From Paraburkholderia sp. PREW-6R (lineage in GTDB: Bacteria; Pseudomonadota; Gammaproteobacteria; Burkholderiales; Burkholderiaceae), in contig NZ_CP155073.1 of the NCBI RefSeq assembly GCF_039621805.1, forward strand, positions 62,001 through 126,000: DNA of 64,000 nt. Reading direction: 5' to 3'. The notes under the pieces were generated by a model. The model saw only the letters and a list, made by a program, of their open reading frames with translations. It made no database searches and was not told where the DNA came from. Shown one piece after another: positions 1 to 8,029 of this stretch; positions within the stretch are counted from its first letter, which is position 1; each line of letters starts with the position of its first letter. The position numbers and the translations under genes were made by a program.

Positions 1-1140
1 GATTCGGATGACGATTGACGACCACCCCTGCCAGATGTTGCCGCGCTCCAGCGCGCATCACACGCGTCTTGCGCAGGTTGACCGTGAACCCTTCCTCGAT
101 CGCAATGGCCGCGACGCGAATCGCCAAACGCTCGGCCATCCTCGCAAGATCGCCGTCGCCCGAAAACGCAAGGTCATCGGCATAGCGCGTATAGCGAGCC
201 CCGAGCGAACGCGCGAGGCCCGCTAGCCGAAGATCCAGTCGATACGCGCACAGGTTGGCGAGCGCGGGCGAACTCGGCGCGCCTTGTGGCAAGTGCCGAT
301 CTCGATAGCGTCGCCGCTCCTGCCAGTCAAAGCGCTCACGTAAATCAGGCGCGAGCAGACGTGCGCTCGGAACGCGATTGGTACACAGACCCGTCAGGCA
401 GCGTGCAACCTCGCCCGGATAGCCCAAAGCACGCCAGATGGCATCAATACGTCCGGCATGGACGGACGCGAAGAAGTCCGTCAGATCGAAGCGAATCACA
501 ACGGCCTTGCCGACATGAGGTGCAGCGAAACTCAGCGTGCTGCGGCCACGCCGGAAGCCATGCACGGATTCGTGCGCCGGGACCTTGTCGAGCAGGCCAT
601 GCAGCACCTTTCGCTGCAAGCCACGCAAAGCGACTTTGGCATTTCGATAAGACGACAGCGTCCGTCGCGCTTCTCGACCACCTTATAGACATAGTGATGC
701 ACCGGCGCATTCGCGTCCCCGGCCGGCACGCGCCAGCGGTCCGCGAACCAGTCCAGTTCGGCGGCGTCGAGTTCGAGCCAGTTGGCGACGTCCCCAGGCG
801 TCGGCAGGTTGGGTAGCACTGCGCCGTGCAACCAGGGCGGCGCAGGCTTCTGAGCCGGCGGCAGCTTCAACAGACGAACCGCGCGCGGAGGGTCGTCGCC
901 GCGCCATGCGGCGACGAAGCCGGCCGATTCAGCCACGATTCTCGACAACTGTTGACGCTCGACGCGATCCCAGCGCGCACCAAAGCGTTTCGCGATCTGT
1001 TTCGCGAGCGGCACCATCCACTCCGCCGACGCACCGACCACGAACGTCATCCGCCGGACCAGCGCGTCCGATTCCGGGCCACCCGCAAGCATGGCATCGG
1101 CGAGTGCGGAGGTGACGTACTGCAGCGTGGATAGGGACAT
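1..1140 (-). pseudogene. Retron-type reverse transcriptase, frameshifted and cut by the window edge
   Basis: An RNA-directed DNA polymerase of the retron clade. About 165 N-terminal residues lead into the RT core; that extension plus the order of motifs resembles the Myxococcus Mx162-type retron RTs (from memory). The frame starting at 1140 reads as far as RLIEMPK near 640. The protein then continues only in another frame, with HGFRRGRS, a DL-x-DFF motif, LPQGAPSSP (266-293), the catalytic YADD box (173-184) and NLRKT followed by GVVVN. This second frame is open to base 1, so the C-terminus is missing. One base appears to be lost in the 634-640 stretch. The start is uncertain: TTG 1296 and ATG 1218 are also in frame and none has a good ribosome site. 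It may be a real pseudogene, a sequencing error or, less likely, programmed frameshifting. Confidence 0.75.
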
Positions 1141-1403
1141 GAAAGAAGAGGCGGGCAGGCCAGTCAACGCGTCTTGTGATGCGTGAGCCGGGTTGCGCAA
1201 CGCGCAAATAACGCTCATGCGACGAACTGCGAAGTGATTCAGATCCACGGGGTAGCCCCGTAGTGCCTTGAACGTAAACCATCCCATCCCTGGCAAGCTT
1301 GACCAGCCGTCCCGCGACGCGAAGATAATGAACGCGCCCGCACGTTGTCAACGCGTTGCCGCACGCATCACTTTTTCGCAGCCATTTTGCATCGCCCCTG
1401 GCT

Positions 1404-1664
1404 GATAACCGATTCAAGGCCGAACAGTTATCCACACGGCCCTCTGGACAACTTGTGTACAACCCGCCGCACTCGTTGTGGGCGGAATCTTGATAACACG
1501 GCGATCGAATGTCCCGGCAGACAAGTTGTCCGTCGCTCGCGCTGATTCCCGCTGTTTACATCGCAGGGTTATCGAATCCACAGTCCGTTGATCCGTCGAC
1601 CAAGTTTCAGGTTATCCACAGCATGAGGCGATGCTTGTTAACTATTACTACGTATACATATACG
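1404..1664. other. Non-coding DnaA-box cluster with AT-rich palindrome (origin-like)
   Basis: The 617 bases between the RT and the next gene hold no convincing gene. They contain two perfect DnaA boxes TTATCCACA (1428-1436 and 1612-1620) and one near match on the minus strand (1454-1462). Five GTTATC/GATAAC hexamers occur at 1404, 1427, 1492, 1568 and 1611. An inverted pair GGACAACTTG (1446-1455) and CAAGTTGTCC (1522-1531) lies between the boxes. Beside the last box, 1633-1680 is AT-rich for this genome and holds CGTATA-CA-TATACG (1651-1664). DnaA boxes next to an AT-rich stretch is the layout of a replication origin, but no dnaA, parAB or rep gene is in view. A DnaA-titrating or regulatory site, or RT-associated non-coding RNA, is equally open. 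Confidence 0.45.
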
Positions 1665-1757
1665 AAGACTGTAAAAACCAGAGAAGCAGGTGAGCAGGGT
1701 GCCACGCTCGCCTGCAGATGCTCCTTAAGACAGCGTATCGACAGCCTCGTCAGCTTC

Positions 1758-2240
1758 TCAGACGAGCGGTAAACATATTTCCGTGAGTAGATCTGCAGGG
1801 GCAGTGTCCGTCGGGCTGTTCAGGTATTCCTCGAAGGCTGGCGCATTGGCCGCTTCTCTGCCTGACTGTACGAGCCACGTGCCGTACAGCCAGTCATAAG
1901 CGGCGCCGAGATCGCTATACGGTCCACTGTGCTCCAACACCGCGTAATCACCGCCGGCTATATGCGCGATAGCAACCGGCGGACTGACCGTCACCGAAGT
2001 CAGCACCGGATGCGGCAGCAACACGGCCGCTTTCGAGCGCAGCGCGTGCTCTTCGACCACGCCGGGGTCGTCGTAATAGACGGCGATCATCCGCATCCTT
2101 CCGGCAAGCAGATTGTGTTTTGCCAGCCAGCCGAACAGCGCATCGAACGCCTTGCCGATCTCCATGTACGGACCGATATGATCGACCGCCAACAAATCCA
2201 TCGGCTCCATCGTGCGAATCGTCACTTCACGCACAGTCAT
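1758..2240 (-). CDS. GyrI-like effector-binding domain protein
   Basis: A 160-residue protein made almost entirely of the GyrI-like/AraC effector-binding fold (SOUL/SbmC superfamily). That domain binds small amphipathic molecules, either as the C-terminal half of AraC/MerR-type regulators or alone in stress proteins such as SbmC. The two-fold repeated pattern is visible: VDHIGPYMEIGKAFDALFGWL near residues 19-39 is echoed by LEHSGPYSDLGAAYDWLY near 103-120. No DNA-binding domain is present, so this is the stand-alone form. AGGAGA lies about eight bases before the ATG. It stands alone, downstream of the origin-like region. Ligand and role are unknown. Confidence 0.7.
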   Translation of the reverse strand: MTVREVTIRTMEPMDLLAVDHIGPYMEIGKAFDALFGWLAKHNLLAGRMRMIAVYYDDPGVVEEHALRSKAAVLLPHPVLTSVTVSPPVAIAHIAGGDYAVLEHSGPYSDLGAAYDWLYGTWLVQSGREAANAPAFEEYLNSPTDTAPADLLTEICLPLV

Positions 2241-2703
2241 TTGATCGTCTCCTGAAAGGGACCAACGACACCGGCCGACATAGCCCGCCGATGGTCTGAT
2301 GCATTCATGGAACCGCCCAGCAAGGTAGCGTGCGACAAGAATATTGCGACCTTATCACGACACCATTTAGCCAAAGCTGCGGAGATCGCACTGGATCGGC
2401 GCCGCCTGTGTCGTCACGGTGACGCGCGAGATGGGCGCTGCACCGCACATCTGCGCTTCGCGCCCCATTTCGCGCGATCCACTGCAAGCGGAATGGCAAG
2501 TTTCTCCGAAATCCAGGGCGGCGAGTCGATCCACATAAGGGAGAAGAGCCTGACCGCGAGCAACGTGACGGTCACTGTATTTTGGCGCCATCAGGCAGGG
2601 TTATCATCAGCCTGTGACCGCGTCTCGGCCTGCGACGAACCGGGCCGAACTCGGATTGCCTCTTCAGCGTGCCGCTGTCGGATCGGCGGCAATGGAGTCG
2701 TAA
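2241..2703. other. Intergenic region upstream of eutB with two GTCAC-type palindromes
   Basis: A 463-base divergent gap between the GyrI-like gene and eutB. No protein or RNA gene is visible. Two short inverted repeats stand out: CGTCAC-G-GTGACG at 2412-2424 and GTGAC-G-GTCAC at 2565-2575, about 150 bases apart and 130-290 bases before the eutB start. They are plausible operator half-sites for a regulator of ethanolamine use, but no regulator gene lies next to them. Confidence 0.35.
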
Positions 2704-4098
2704 ATGAGCTACACAGAGACGATCGGCAGCCGCACCTATCGCTTTGCCGACCTGAAGACGTTAATGGCAAAGGCGAGTCCGCAGCGCTCCGGCGACCAGC
2801 TTGCGGGCGTCGCGGCGGCGAGTGAGGAAGAGCGCGTCGCGGCCAGAATGGCGCTCGCTCAGCTGCCGCTGCGTGCGTTCCTGAACGAAGCGTTGATTCC
2901 CTATGAGAGCGACGAAGTCACGCGTCTCGTGATCGACAGTCATTCTCTTCAAGCATTTGCCGAGATATCGCATCTCACGGTCGGCGATTTTCGCAACTGG
3001 CTGCTGAGCACCACGACCGATGCCGCCGCGCTCACACGCGTCGCTGCCGGTCTGACACCGGAGATGGTCGCCGCCGTGTCGAAAATCATGCGCAATCAGG
3101 ATCTGATCGCGGCTGCGCGCAAACGTCCAGTGATTACGCGCTTTCGCAACACGGTCGGCTTGCCCGGACACATGTCGGTGCGTCTGCAACCTAATCATCC
3201 GACCGACGACGTCAAAGGCATCGCCGCCTCCATGCTCGACGGCCTGATGTACGGCTGCGGCGACGCGATGATCGGCATCAATCCGGCTGGCGACAATCTC
3301 ACCGCAATCACGAGACTGCTGACGATGGTCGACGATTTTCGCCAGCGCTACCAGGTGCCGACGCAATCCTGCGTGCTGACGCACGTCACCAATACGATCG
3401 CCGCGATCGAGAAAGGGGCGCCCGTCGATCTTGTGTTCCAGTCGATCGCGGGTACGGAGAAGGCCAACGCGGGCTTTGGCATTTCACTCGCCTTGTTGCA
3501 GGAAGCGTACGAAGCAGGACTGTCGCTGAATCGCGGCACGGTCGGCCATAACCTGATGTACTTCGAAACCGGCCAGGGCAGCGCGCTGTCGGCAAACGCG
3601 CATTCCGGCGTCGACCAGCAGACGTGCGAAGTGCGCGCCTATGCAGTGGCGCGCAAGTTCAACCCGTTTCTCGTCAACACAGTCGTGGGCTTCATCGGGC
3701 CGGAGTATCTGTACGACGGAAAACAGATCACGCGCGCCGGCCTCGAAGACCACTTCTGCGGCAAGATGCTCGGCGTGCCGATGGGTTGCGACATCTGCTA
3801 CACGAATCACGCGGAAGCCGATCAGGATGACATGGACAATCTGCTCACGCTGCTCGGCGTCGCGGGCATAAACTTCATCATGGGGGTTCCCGGCGCGGAC
3901 GACGTCATGCTCAATTATCAAAGTACGTCGTTCCACGACGCGCTTTATGTGCGAGATGTGCTCGGACTGCGCCGCGCGCCGGAGTTCGAAGAATGGCTGG
4001 AGTCGATGCAGATCACCGACGCGCGCGGCGCGTTGCTGAGCGCGTCGAGCCAGCAACCATTGCTCGAAGGCGTAAGTGACTGGATGGGCGTCGCATGA
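2704..4098 (+). CDS. eutB: Ethanolamine ammonia-lyase large subunit EutB
   Basis: The 464-residue heavy chain of the adenosylcobalamin-dependent enzyme that converts ethanolamine to acetaldehyde and ammonia. Length is normal for the family (about 453-467). Family-typical stretches include GLMYGCGDAMIGINPAGDN from about residue 180, which lines the substrate pocket of the TIM barrel, and the conserved late segment CDICYTNHAEADQDDMDNL. GGAG stands seven bases before the ATG. Its stop overlaps the eutC start by four bases (ATGA), so the two subunits are translationally coupled. There is no microcompartment shell gene, permease or EutR nearby, so this is the short cytosolic form of the pathway. 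Confidence 0.97.
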   Translation: MSYTETIGSRTYRFADLKTLMAKASPQRSGDQLAGVAAASEEERVAARMALAQLPLRAFLNEALIPYESDEVTRLVIDSHSLQAFAEISHLTVGDFRNWLLSTTTDAAALTRVAAGLTPEMVAAVSKIMRNQDLIAAARKRPVITRFRNTVGLPGHMSVRLQPNHPTDDVKGIAASMLDGLMYGCGDAMIGINPAGDNLTAITRLLTMVDDFRQRYQVPTQSCVLTHVTNTIAAIEKGAPVDLVFQSIAGTEKANAGFGISLALLQEAYEAGLSLNRGTVGHNLMYFETGQGSALSANAHSGVDQQTCEVRAYAVARKFNPFLVNTVVGFIGPEYLYDGKQITRAGLEDHFCGKMLGVPMGCDICYTNHAEADQDDMDNLLTLLGVAGINFIMGVPGADDVMLNYQSTSFHDALYVRDVLGLRRAPEFEEWLESMQITDARGALLSASSQQPLLEGVSDWMGVA

Positions 4099-4892
4099 CC
4101 GATTCCATCGAAAAGAATCCTTGGAATGCGTTACGGCAATTTACCCACGCGCGAATTGCGCTGGGCCGCGCGGGCAACAGCCTGCCGACCGCGCCGCTGC
4201 TCGCGTTCAACCTGTCGCATGCGCAAGCGCGCGATGCCGTGCACCATCCGCTCGACGCCGACGCGTTGCACGAACAGCTGCGTGTGCAAAACATCGCCAC
4301 GCTGGACGTGCACAGCGCCGCGCCGGATCGTGAGCATTACTTGCGGCGACCGGATCTAGGCAGACGCTTGTCGGACGAGAGCCGCGAGCGGCTGCGGCAA
4401 CACGCGGCGCAGTCGCCGGAGGTCGTGTTCGTGATCGCCGACGGCCTGTCGGCATTCGCGGCGTCGAAGCAGGCCATTCCGCTTTTGCAAGCGGTTCTGC
4501 CACGGCTCGCTGACTGGAAAATTGGCCCGGTGGTGGTCGCGCGGCAGGCGCGCGTGGCGTTGGGCGATGAGATCGGAGAACTGCTCGACGCGAAGTTAGT
4601 CGTGATGCTGATCGGTGAACGGCCGGGCTTGAGTTCTCCCGACAGTCTCGGCATTTACCTGACCTACGCGCCGAAAGTGGGTTGCAGTGACGCGCAACGC
4701 AACTGCATTTCGAACGTGCGGCCCGAGGGGCTCGACTACCCGCTGGCTGCGCACAAACTGCACTACCTGTTGACACATGCAAGGCGTCTCGGTCTGACGG
4801 GCGTCGGGCTGAAAGACGACAGCGATGCGCTGCTGGCGGATGCGCCCAGGCCACCCGCCGTCAGCGATGAATCAAAGCCCGATGCGGCATGA
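4095..4892 (+). CDS. eutC: Ethanolamine ammonia-lyase small subunit EutC
   Basis: The 265-residue light chain of ethanolamine ammonia-lyase, which with EutB forms the cobalamin-binding interface. Conserved family segments are visible: VIADGLSAFA near residues 110-125 and the block from about residue 175 that runs GERPGLSSPDSLG, YAPKVGCSDAQRNC and NVRPEGLDYPLAA. It follows eutB with an ATGA overlap. The gene converges on the DUF779 gene with only four bases between the stops and no visible terminator. Its product acetaldehyde is probably handled by the dehydrogenase encoded at 5358-6878. Confidence 0.96.
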   Translation: MTDSIEKNPWNALRQFTHARIALGRAGNSLPTAPLLAFNLSHAQARDAVHHPLDADALHEQLRVQNIATLDVHSAAPDREHYLRRPDLGRRLSDESRERLRQHAAQSPEVVFVIADGLSAFAASKQAIPLLQAVLPRLADWKIGPVVVARQARVALGDEIGELLDAKLVVMLIGERPGLSSPDSLGIYLTYAPKVGCSDAQRNCISNVRPEGLDYPLAAHKLHYLLTHARRLGLTGVGLKDDSDALLADAPRPPAVSDESKPDAA

Positions 4893-4896
4893 CGGG

Positions 4897-5292
4897 TCAG
4901 GCATCGGCACGCGCCACGGGATGCGCTTCGAGCCACGCATTCTCGTCGTCCTTGAAAAGACGCGAGCGCGTGAGAAAGCGTAATCCGCTCGGACGTTCCA
5001 GTGAAAACATGCCGCCATTGCCAGGCACGGCGTCGATGATCAATTGCGTGTGCTGCCAATATTCGAATTGCGATTCGCTCATGTAAAACGGCACCTCTGC
5101 GATCGCACCGAGTTTCACGTCGGACGAGCCCACCATGAATTCGCCCTGCGGAAACATCATCGGCGCGCTGCCGTCACAGCATCCACCCGATTGATGAAAC
5201 AGCACCGCGCCATACTCGGCCTTCAGCTTCTCGATCAACTCGATTGCTGCCGGCGTGGCAATCACGCGGGCCACCTCGTGTGCATCAGCCAT
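4897..5292 (-). CDS. DUF779 domain protein, aldehyde dehydrogenase partner
   Basis: A 131-residue member of the DUF779 family. Its genes commonly sit beside acetaldehyde dehydrogenase genes, but its function is unproved. Visible features are the Gly/Cys-rich motif FHQSGGCCDGSAPMMFP near residues 34-50 and a C-terminal arginine-rich FLTRSRLF; the paired cysteines may bind metal. ATG 5292 is preferred over GTG 5295 because GAGGA sits better before it. It is the second gene of a minus-strand unit after the aldehyde dehydrogenase, 65 bases downstream. A 9-base-pair hairpin lies between the two genes and may reduce read-through. Confidence 0.85.
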   Translation of the reverse strand: MADAHEVARVIATPAAIELIEKLKAEYGAVLFHQSGGCCDGSAPMMFPQGEFMVGSSDVKLGAIAEVPFYMSESQFEYWQHTQLIIDAVPGNGGMFSLERPSGLRFLTRSRLFKDDENAWLEAHPVARADA

Positions 5293-5314
5293 CACCTATC
5301 CTCGCTGAAAATGA

Positions 5315-5337
5315 GCGAGCCGCATGGCGCGGCTCGC
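5315..5337 (-). terminator. Hairpin between aldehyde dehydrogenase and DUF779 genes
   Basis: Perfect 9-base arms GCGAGCCGC (5315-5323) and GCGGCTCGC (5329-5337) with a five-base loop lie just after the aldehyde dehydrogenase stop. On the minus strand they are followed by TCATTTTC rather than a full T run. It is therefore more likely a partial terminator or an mRNA-stabilising stem than a strong terminator. Confidence 0.5.
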
Positions 5338-5357
5338 CCGAACAGGATCGCTGCGCT

Positions 5358-6878
5358 TTAGAAGAAGCCGAGCGGCTTGTCGCTATAGCTCACGAGCAGG
5401 TTCTTGGTCTGCTGGTAATGATCGAGCATCATCTTATGATTCTCGCGGCCAATACCGGACTGCTTGTAGCCGCCAAACGCGGCATGTGCCGGATACGCGT
5501 GATAGCAGTTGGTCCAGACACGGCCGGCCTGAATGGCGCGGCCGAAGCGATATGCACGCGTGCCGTCGCGCGTCCACACACCGGCGCCGAGGCCATATAG
5601 CGTGTCGTTGGCGATGTCGAGCGCTTCCTCTTCGTTCCTGAATGTCGTCACCGACACGACCGGTCCGAAGATTTCCTCCTGGAAGATGCGCATTTTGTTG
5701 TGGCCTTTGAACACGGTCGGCTTCACGTAATAGCCTTTGCTCAGTTCGCCGTCGAGTGCATTGCGCTCACCGCCAATCAGACAGTCGGCGCCTTCCTGTT
5801 TGCCGAGATCGATATACGACAGGATTTTTTCCAGTTGCTCCTGCGAGGCCTGTGCGCCGATCATCGTCTTGGTGTCGAGCGGGTGGCCTTGCGAGATTGC
5901 CGCGACGCGTTTCAATGCGCGTTCCATAAAACGGTCATAGATCTTTTCGTCGATCAGCACGCGCGACGGGCACGTGCAGACTTCGCCCTGATTCAGCGCG
6001 AACATCGTGAAACCTTCGAGCGCCTTGTCGAAGTAGCTGTCGTCGGCGTCCATCACGTCGTCGAAGAAAATGTTCGGGCTCTTGCCGCCCAACTCGAGCG
6101 TGACCGGAATGATGTTCTGGCTCGCGTACTGCATGATCAGGCGGCCGGTGGTGGTTTCGCCGGTAAACGCGATCTTCGCGATGCGCTTGTTGGATGCCAG
6201 CGGCTTGCCGGCTTCGAGGCCAAATCCGTTCACCACGTTCAGCACGCCGGCCGGCAGCAGATCGTGAATCAGCTCGACCAGCACGAGAATCGAGGCCGGC
6301 GTCTGCTCGGCAGGTTTGAGCACCACGCAGTTACCCGCAGCGAGGGCGGGTGCGAGCTTCCATACCGCCATCAGGATCGGGAAGTTCCACGGAATGATCT
6401 GGCCAACCACGCCGAGCGGCTCGTGGAAATGATAGGCGACGGTGTCGTGGTCGATCTCCGAGATCGAGCCTTCCTGAGCGCGCACGGCGCTGGCGAAATA
6501 GCGGAAGTGGTCGATGGCGAGCGGAATGTCGGCGGCCATGCTTTCGCGCAGCGGCTTACCGTTGTCGATCGTCTCCGCGACGGCCAGACGCTGCAGATTC
6601 GCGTCCATGCGGTCCGCTATACGCATCAGGATGTTCGAACGGTCGGCGGCGGACGTTTTGCCCCAGGCGGTTTTTGCGCGATGCGCTGCGTCGAGCGCCA
6701 GTTCGATATCGGCTTCGCGCGAACGCGGAATCGACGTGAACGGCTCGCCAGTAATGGGCGACACGTTGTCGAAATACTCGCCGCCAACAGGCGCGACCCA
6801 TTCGCCGCCAATGAAATTCGCGTACTGCTTTTTGTACGGAAATTCGGTGGTCAGAAACTGCATCTCTGCATGATTCAT
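5358..6878 (-). CDS. NAD-dependent acetaldehyde dehydrogenase (AcoD/ExaC type)
   Basis: A 506-residue aldehyde dehydrogenase of the AcoD/ExaC group that oxidises acetaldehyde and other short aldehydes to acids. The cofactor motif GQIIPWNFP is near residue 155, the general-base glutamate lies in [12 protein letters not shown] near 265, and the catalytic cysteine is in [11 protein letters not shown] near 300. ATG 6878 was chosen because AGGAG lies seven bases before it and the start MNHAEM fits relatives; a longer upstream frame exists without such support. It is convergent with eutBC, which suggests it removes acetaldehyde from ethanolamine. A sigma-54 type promoter precedes it, as reported for acoD of Cupriavidus necator (from memory). 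Confidence 0.93.
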   Translation of the reverse strand: MNHAEMQFLTTEFPYKKQYANFIGGEWVAPVGGEYFDNVSPITGEPFTSIPRSREADIELALDAAHRAKTAWGKTSAADRSNILMRIADRMDANLQRLAVAETIDNGKPLRESMAADIPLAIDHFRYFASAVRAQEGSISEIDHDTVAYHFHEPLGVVGQIIPWNFPILMAVWKLAPALAAGNCVVLKPAEQTPASILVLVELIHDLLPAGVLNVVNGFGLEAGKPLASNKRIAKIAFTGETTTGRLIMQYASQNIIPVTLELGGKSPNIFFDDVMDADDSYFDKALEGFTMFALNQGEVCTCPSRVLIDEKIYDRFMERALKRVAAISQGHPLDTKTMIGAQASQEQLEKILSYIDLGKQEGADCLIGGERNALDGELSKGYYVKPTVFKGHNKMRIFQEEIFGPVVSVTTFRNEEEALDIANDTLYGLGAGVWTRDGTRAYRFGRAIQAGRVWTNCYHAYPAHAAFGGYKQSGIGRENHKMMLDHYQQTKNLLVSYSDKPLGFF

Positions 6879-6946
6879 CTGTGTGCTCCTCACATGTTTG
6901 AATGGGCTTTTTCGGCGCGATGTTGCAACGGGCCGCGATACGGCAG

Positions 6947-6962
6947 AGCCAGAAGTGTGCCA
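6947..6962 (-). promoter_or_regulatory. Sigma-54 (RpoN) promoter of the aldehyde dehydrogenase
   Basis: On the minus strand the bases read TGGCACACTTCTGGCT. This matches the sigma-54 -24/-12 consensus TGGCAC-N5-TTGCW with one mismatch (TGGC for TTGC) and keeps the essential GG and GC at the right spacing. It ends 68 bases before the ATG at 6878. A possible activator site, GTTCA-GGAAT-TGAAC (7081-7095), lies about 120 bases further upstream, a normal distance for an enhancer-binding protein. The activator gene itself is not in this window. Confidence 0.65.
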
Positions 6963-7188
6963 ATCGGCCGGCAGGCCTGCGCGCGCTTGCGCAGCTGGCC
7001 TCGACGAATGAGAATGAGCGGCAGACCTGTTCAGCGTGCGACGCCTCGCCGTGCTGATTCTGATCACTGCTCAGGGTGGCGTTCAGGAATTGAACAGTTC
7101 GCTTGCGGGCTGCAACGGCGGATTGGCACGACCGCCTGCGTGACCGTCTTGGGGCGGCGCAGTGGCTTCCTCGGTCGTTTTGTGGTCT

Positions 7189-7219
7189 AGTAAACACCTT
7201 GAAGCCACTACAAGGTCAA
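7189..7219 (-). promoter_or_regulatory. MerR-type promoter/operator with 19-bp spacer
   Basis: The dyad has perfect arms ACCTTG (7196-7201) and CAAGGT (7211-7216) around a nine-base centre. Read on the minus strand it sits between a -35 TTGACC (7214-7219) and a -10 TTTACT (7189-7194) with a 19-base spacer. That is the signature of promoters activated by MerR-family metal regulators, which untwist an overlong spacer. The promoter points leftward, away from the regulator gene, towards the aldehyde dehydrogenase about 300 bases off. No transporter gene follows it. Confidence 0.75.
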
Positions 7220-7240
7220 GACCGCGTTCCCGGAGGGTCG

Positions 7241-7672
7241 ATGAAAATCGGCGAACTGGCGAAAATCGCCCACTGTACGACCGAAACCATCCGCTTCTAC
7301 GAGAAAGAGGGCTTGTTGCCCGACGCGGATCGCACCGAGGCCAATTACCGCAGCTACACCGCGCGCCATGTCGAAAGACTGCGGTTTATCCGTCACTGTC
7401 GTGCGCTCGACTTGACGCACGACGAAATCCGCACGTTGTTGCATCTGACGGACGCGCCCGTGAGCGGTCGCGGCGGGGTCCATGCGCTGATCGACGCGCA
7501 CCTCGCGCACGTCGAGGCGCGTATCAACGAACTCAGGCAACTTGAAGCGCAGCTCATCACGCTGCGCGCACAATGCCGCGACAAACCGGCCGCGCAGGAT
7601 TGCGGCATCGGTCAAGGCTGCGTGGAAATGGACGCGAGGGCGCCGCGGGCGCGGCACACGCATCCGGGCTGA
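7241..7672 (+). CDS. MerR-family regulator, CadR/PbrR-like
   Basis: A 143-residue MerR regulator. The N-terminal winged helix (MKIGELAKI...TIRFYEKEGLLP) and the core VERLRFIRHCRALD closely follow the Cd(II)/Pb(II) sensors CadR and PbrR. Of the three cysteines used for metal by those proteins, the second and third are present in RAQCRDKPAAQDCGIGQGC. The first is not: where relatives have DCGEVN, this protein has GRGGVH, so cysteine is replaced by arginine. An extra cysteine (GQGC) and a C-terminal HTH could compensate. GGAGGG precedes ATG 7241; a longer frame from 7103 is unlikely because it would run through the operator. The inducer is therefore uncertain. Confidence 0.88.
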   Translation: MKIGELAKIAHCTTETIRFYEKEGLLPDADRTEANYRSYTARHVERLRFIRHCRALDLTHDEIRTLLHLTDAPVSGRGGVHALIDAHLAHVEARINELRQLEAQLITLRAQCRDKPAAQDCGIGQGCVEMDARAPRARHTHPG

Positions 7673-7777
7673 CGCGGCCGGGCGGCTCGCTGCGTGCATC
7701 CCGGCAGAACCGCATACATTCATGGCCGGGCCGTTTGCACGGTCCGCTCAACAGACAATCGAAGTTGGAGAATCAAC

Positions 7778-7978
7778 GTGTTTACCTGTAGAAACCAGTC
7801 CTGCGGCGCGCAGTGGGAACAGTCGGAAGTCGTCATCAAAAACGAAGGCCAAGGCCTTCTGTTTCGCTGCCCGATGTGCGGTGCGCGCAATTATGTCGAA
7901 CGTTTCGACGCAGACGATGGCTCGGTGTTGTACGAGCAGATTGAAGGCCGTCCGAATCCCGGCCCGATGGCCGTTTGA
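7778..7978 (+). CDS. Small zinc-ribbon protein
   Basis: A 66-residue protein with a single predicted zinc ribbon: CRNQSC (C-x4-C) at residues 4-9 and CPMC (C-x2-C) about 22 residues later, followed by an acidic, proline-ended tail. It starts at GTG 7778 with TTGGAG seven bases upstream; no ATG is available in frame at a sensible place. It lies 105 bases after the MerR gene and 51 before dbpA, on the same strand. No specific function is recognised. Such proteins can be nucleic-acid binding or metal-storing, and proximity to the MerR gene makes metal biology possible but unproved. Confidence 0.7.
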   Translation: MFTCRNQSCGAQWEQSEVVIKNEGQGLLFRCPMCGARNYVERFDADDGSVLYEQIEGRPNPGPMAV

Positions 7979-8029
7979 ATTCCAGTCATCGGCGCCTCGC
8001 CATCAGTCGAATATTTGAGTCTCCATTCC

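Noticed and set aside
5700..7190. A 496-codon open frame antisense to the aldehyde dehydrogenase
   Set aside because: The dehydrogenase has all catalytic motifs; the antisense frame would also cross the sigma-54 promoter.
7103..7240. Longer N-terminus for the MerR regulator
   Set aside because: It would translate through the MerR operator, and family proteins start at MKIGELA, which has its own ribosome site.
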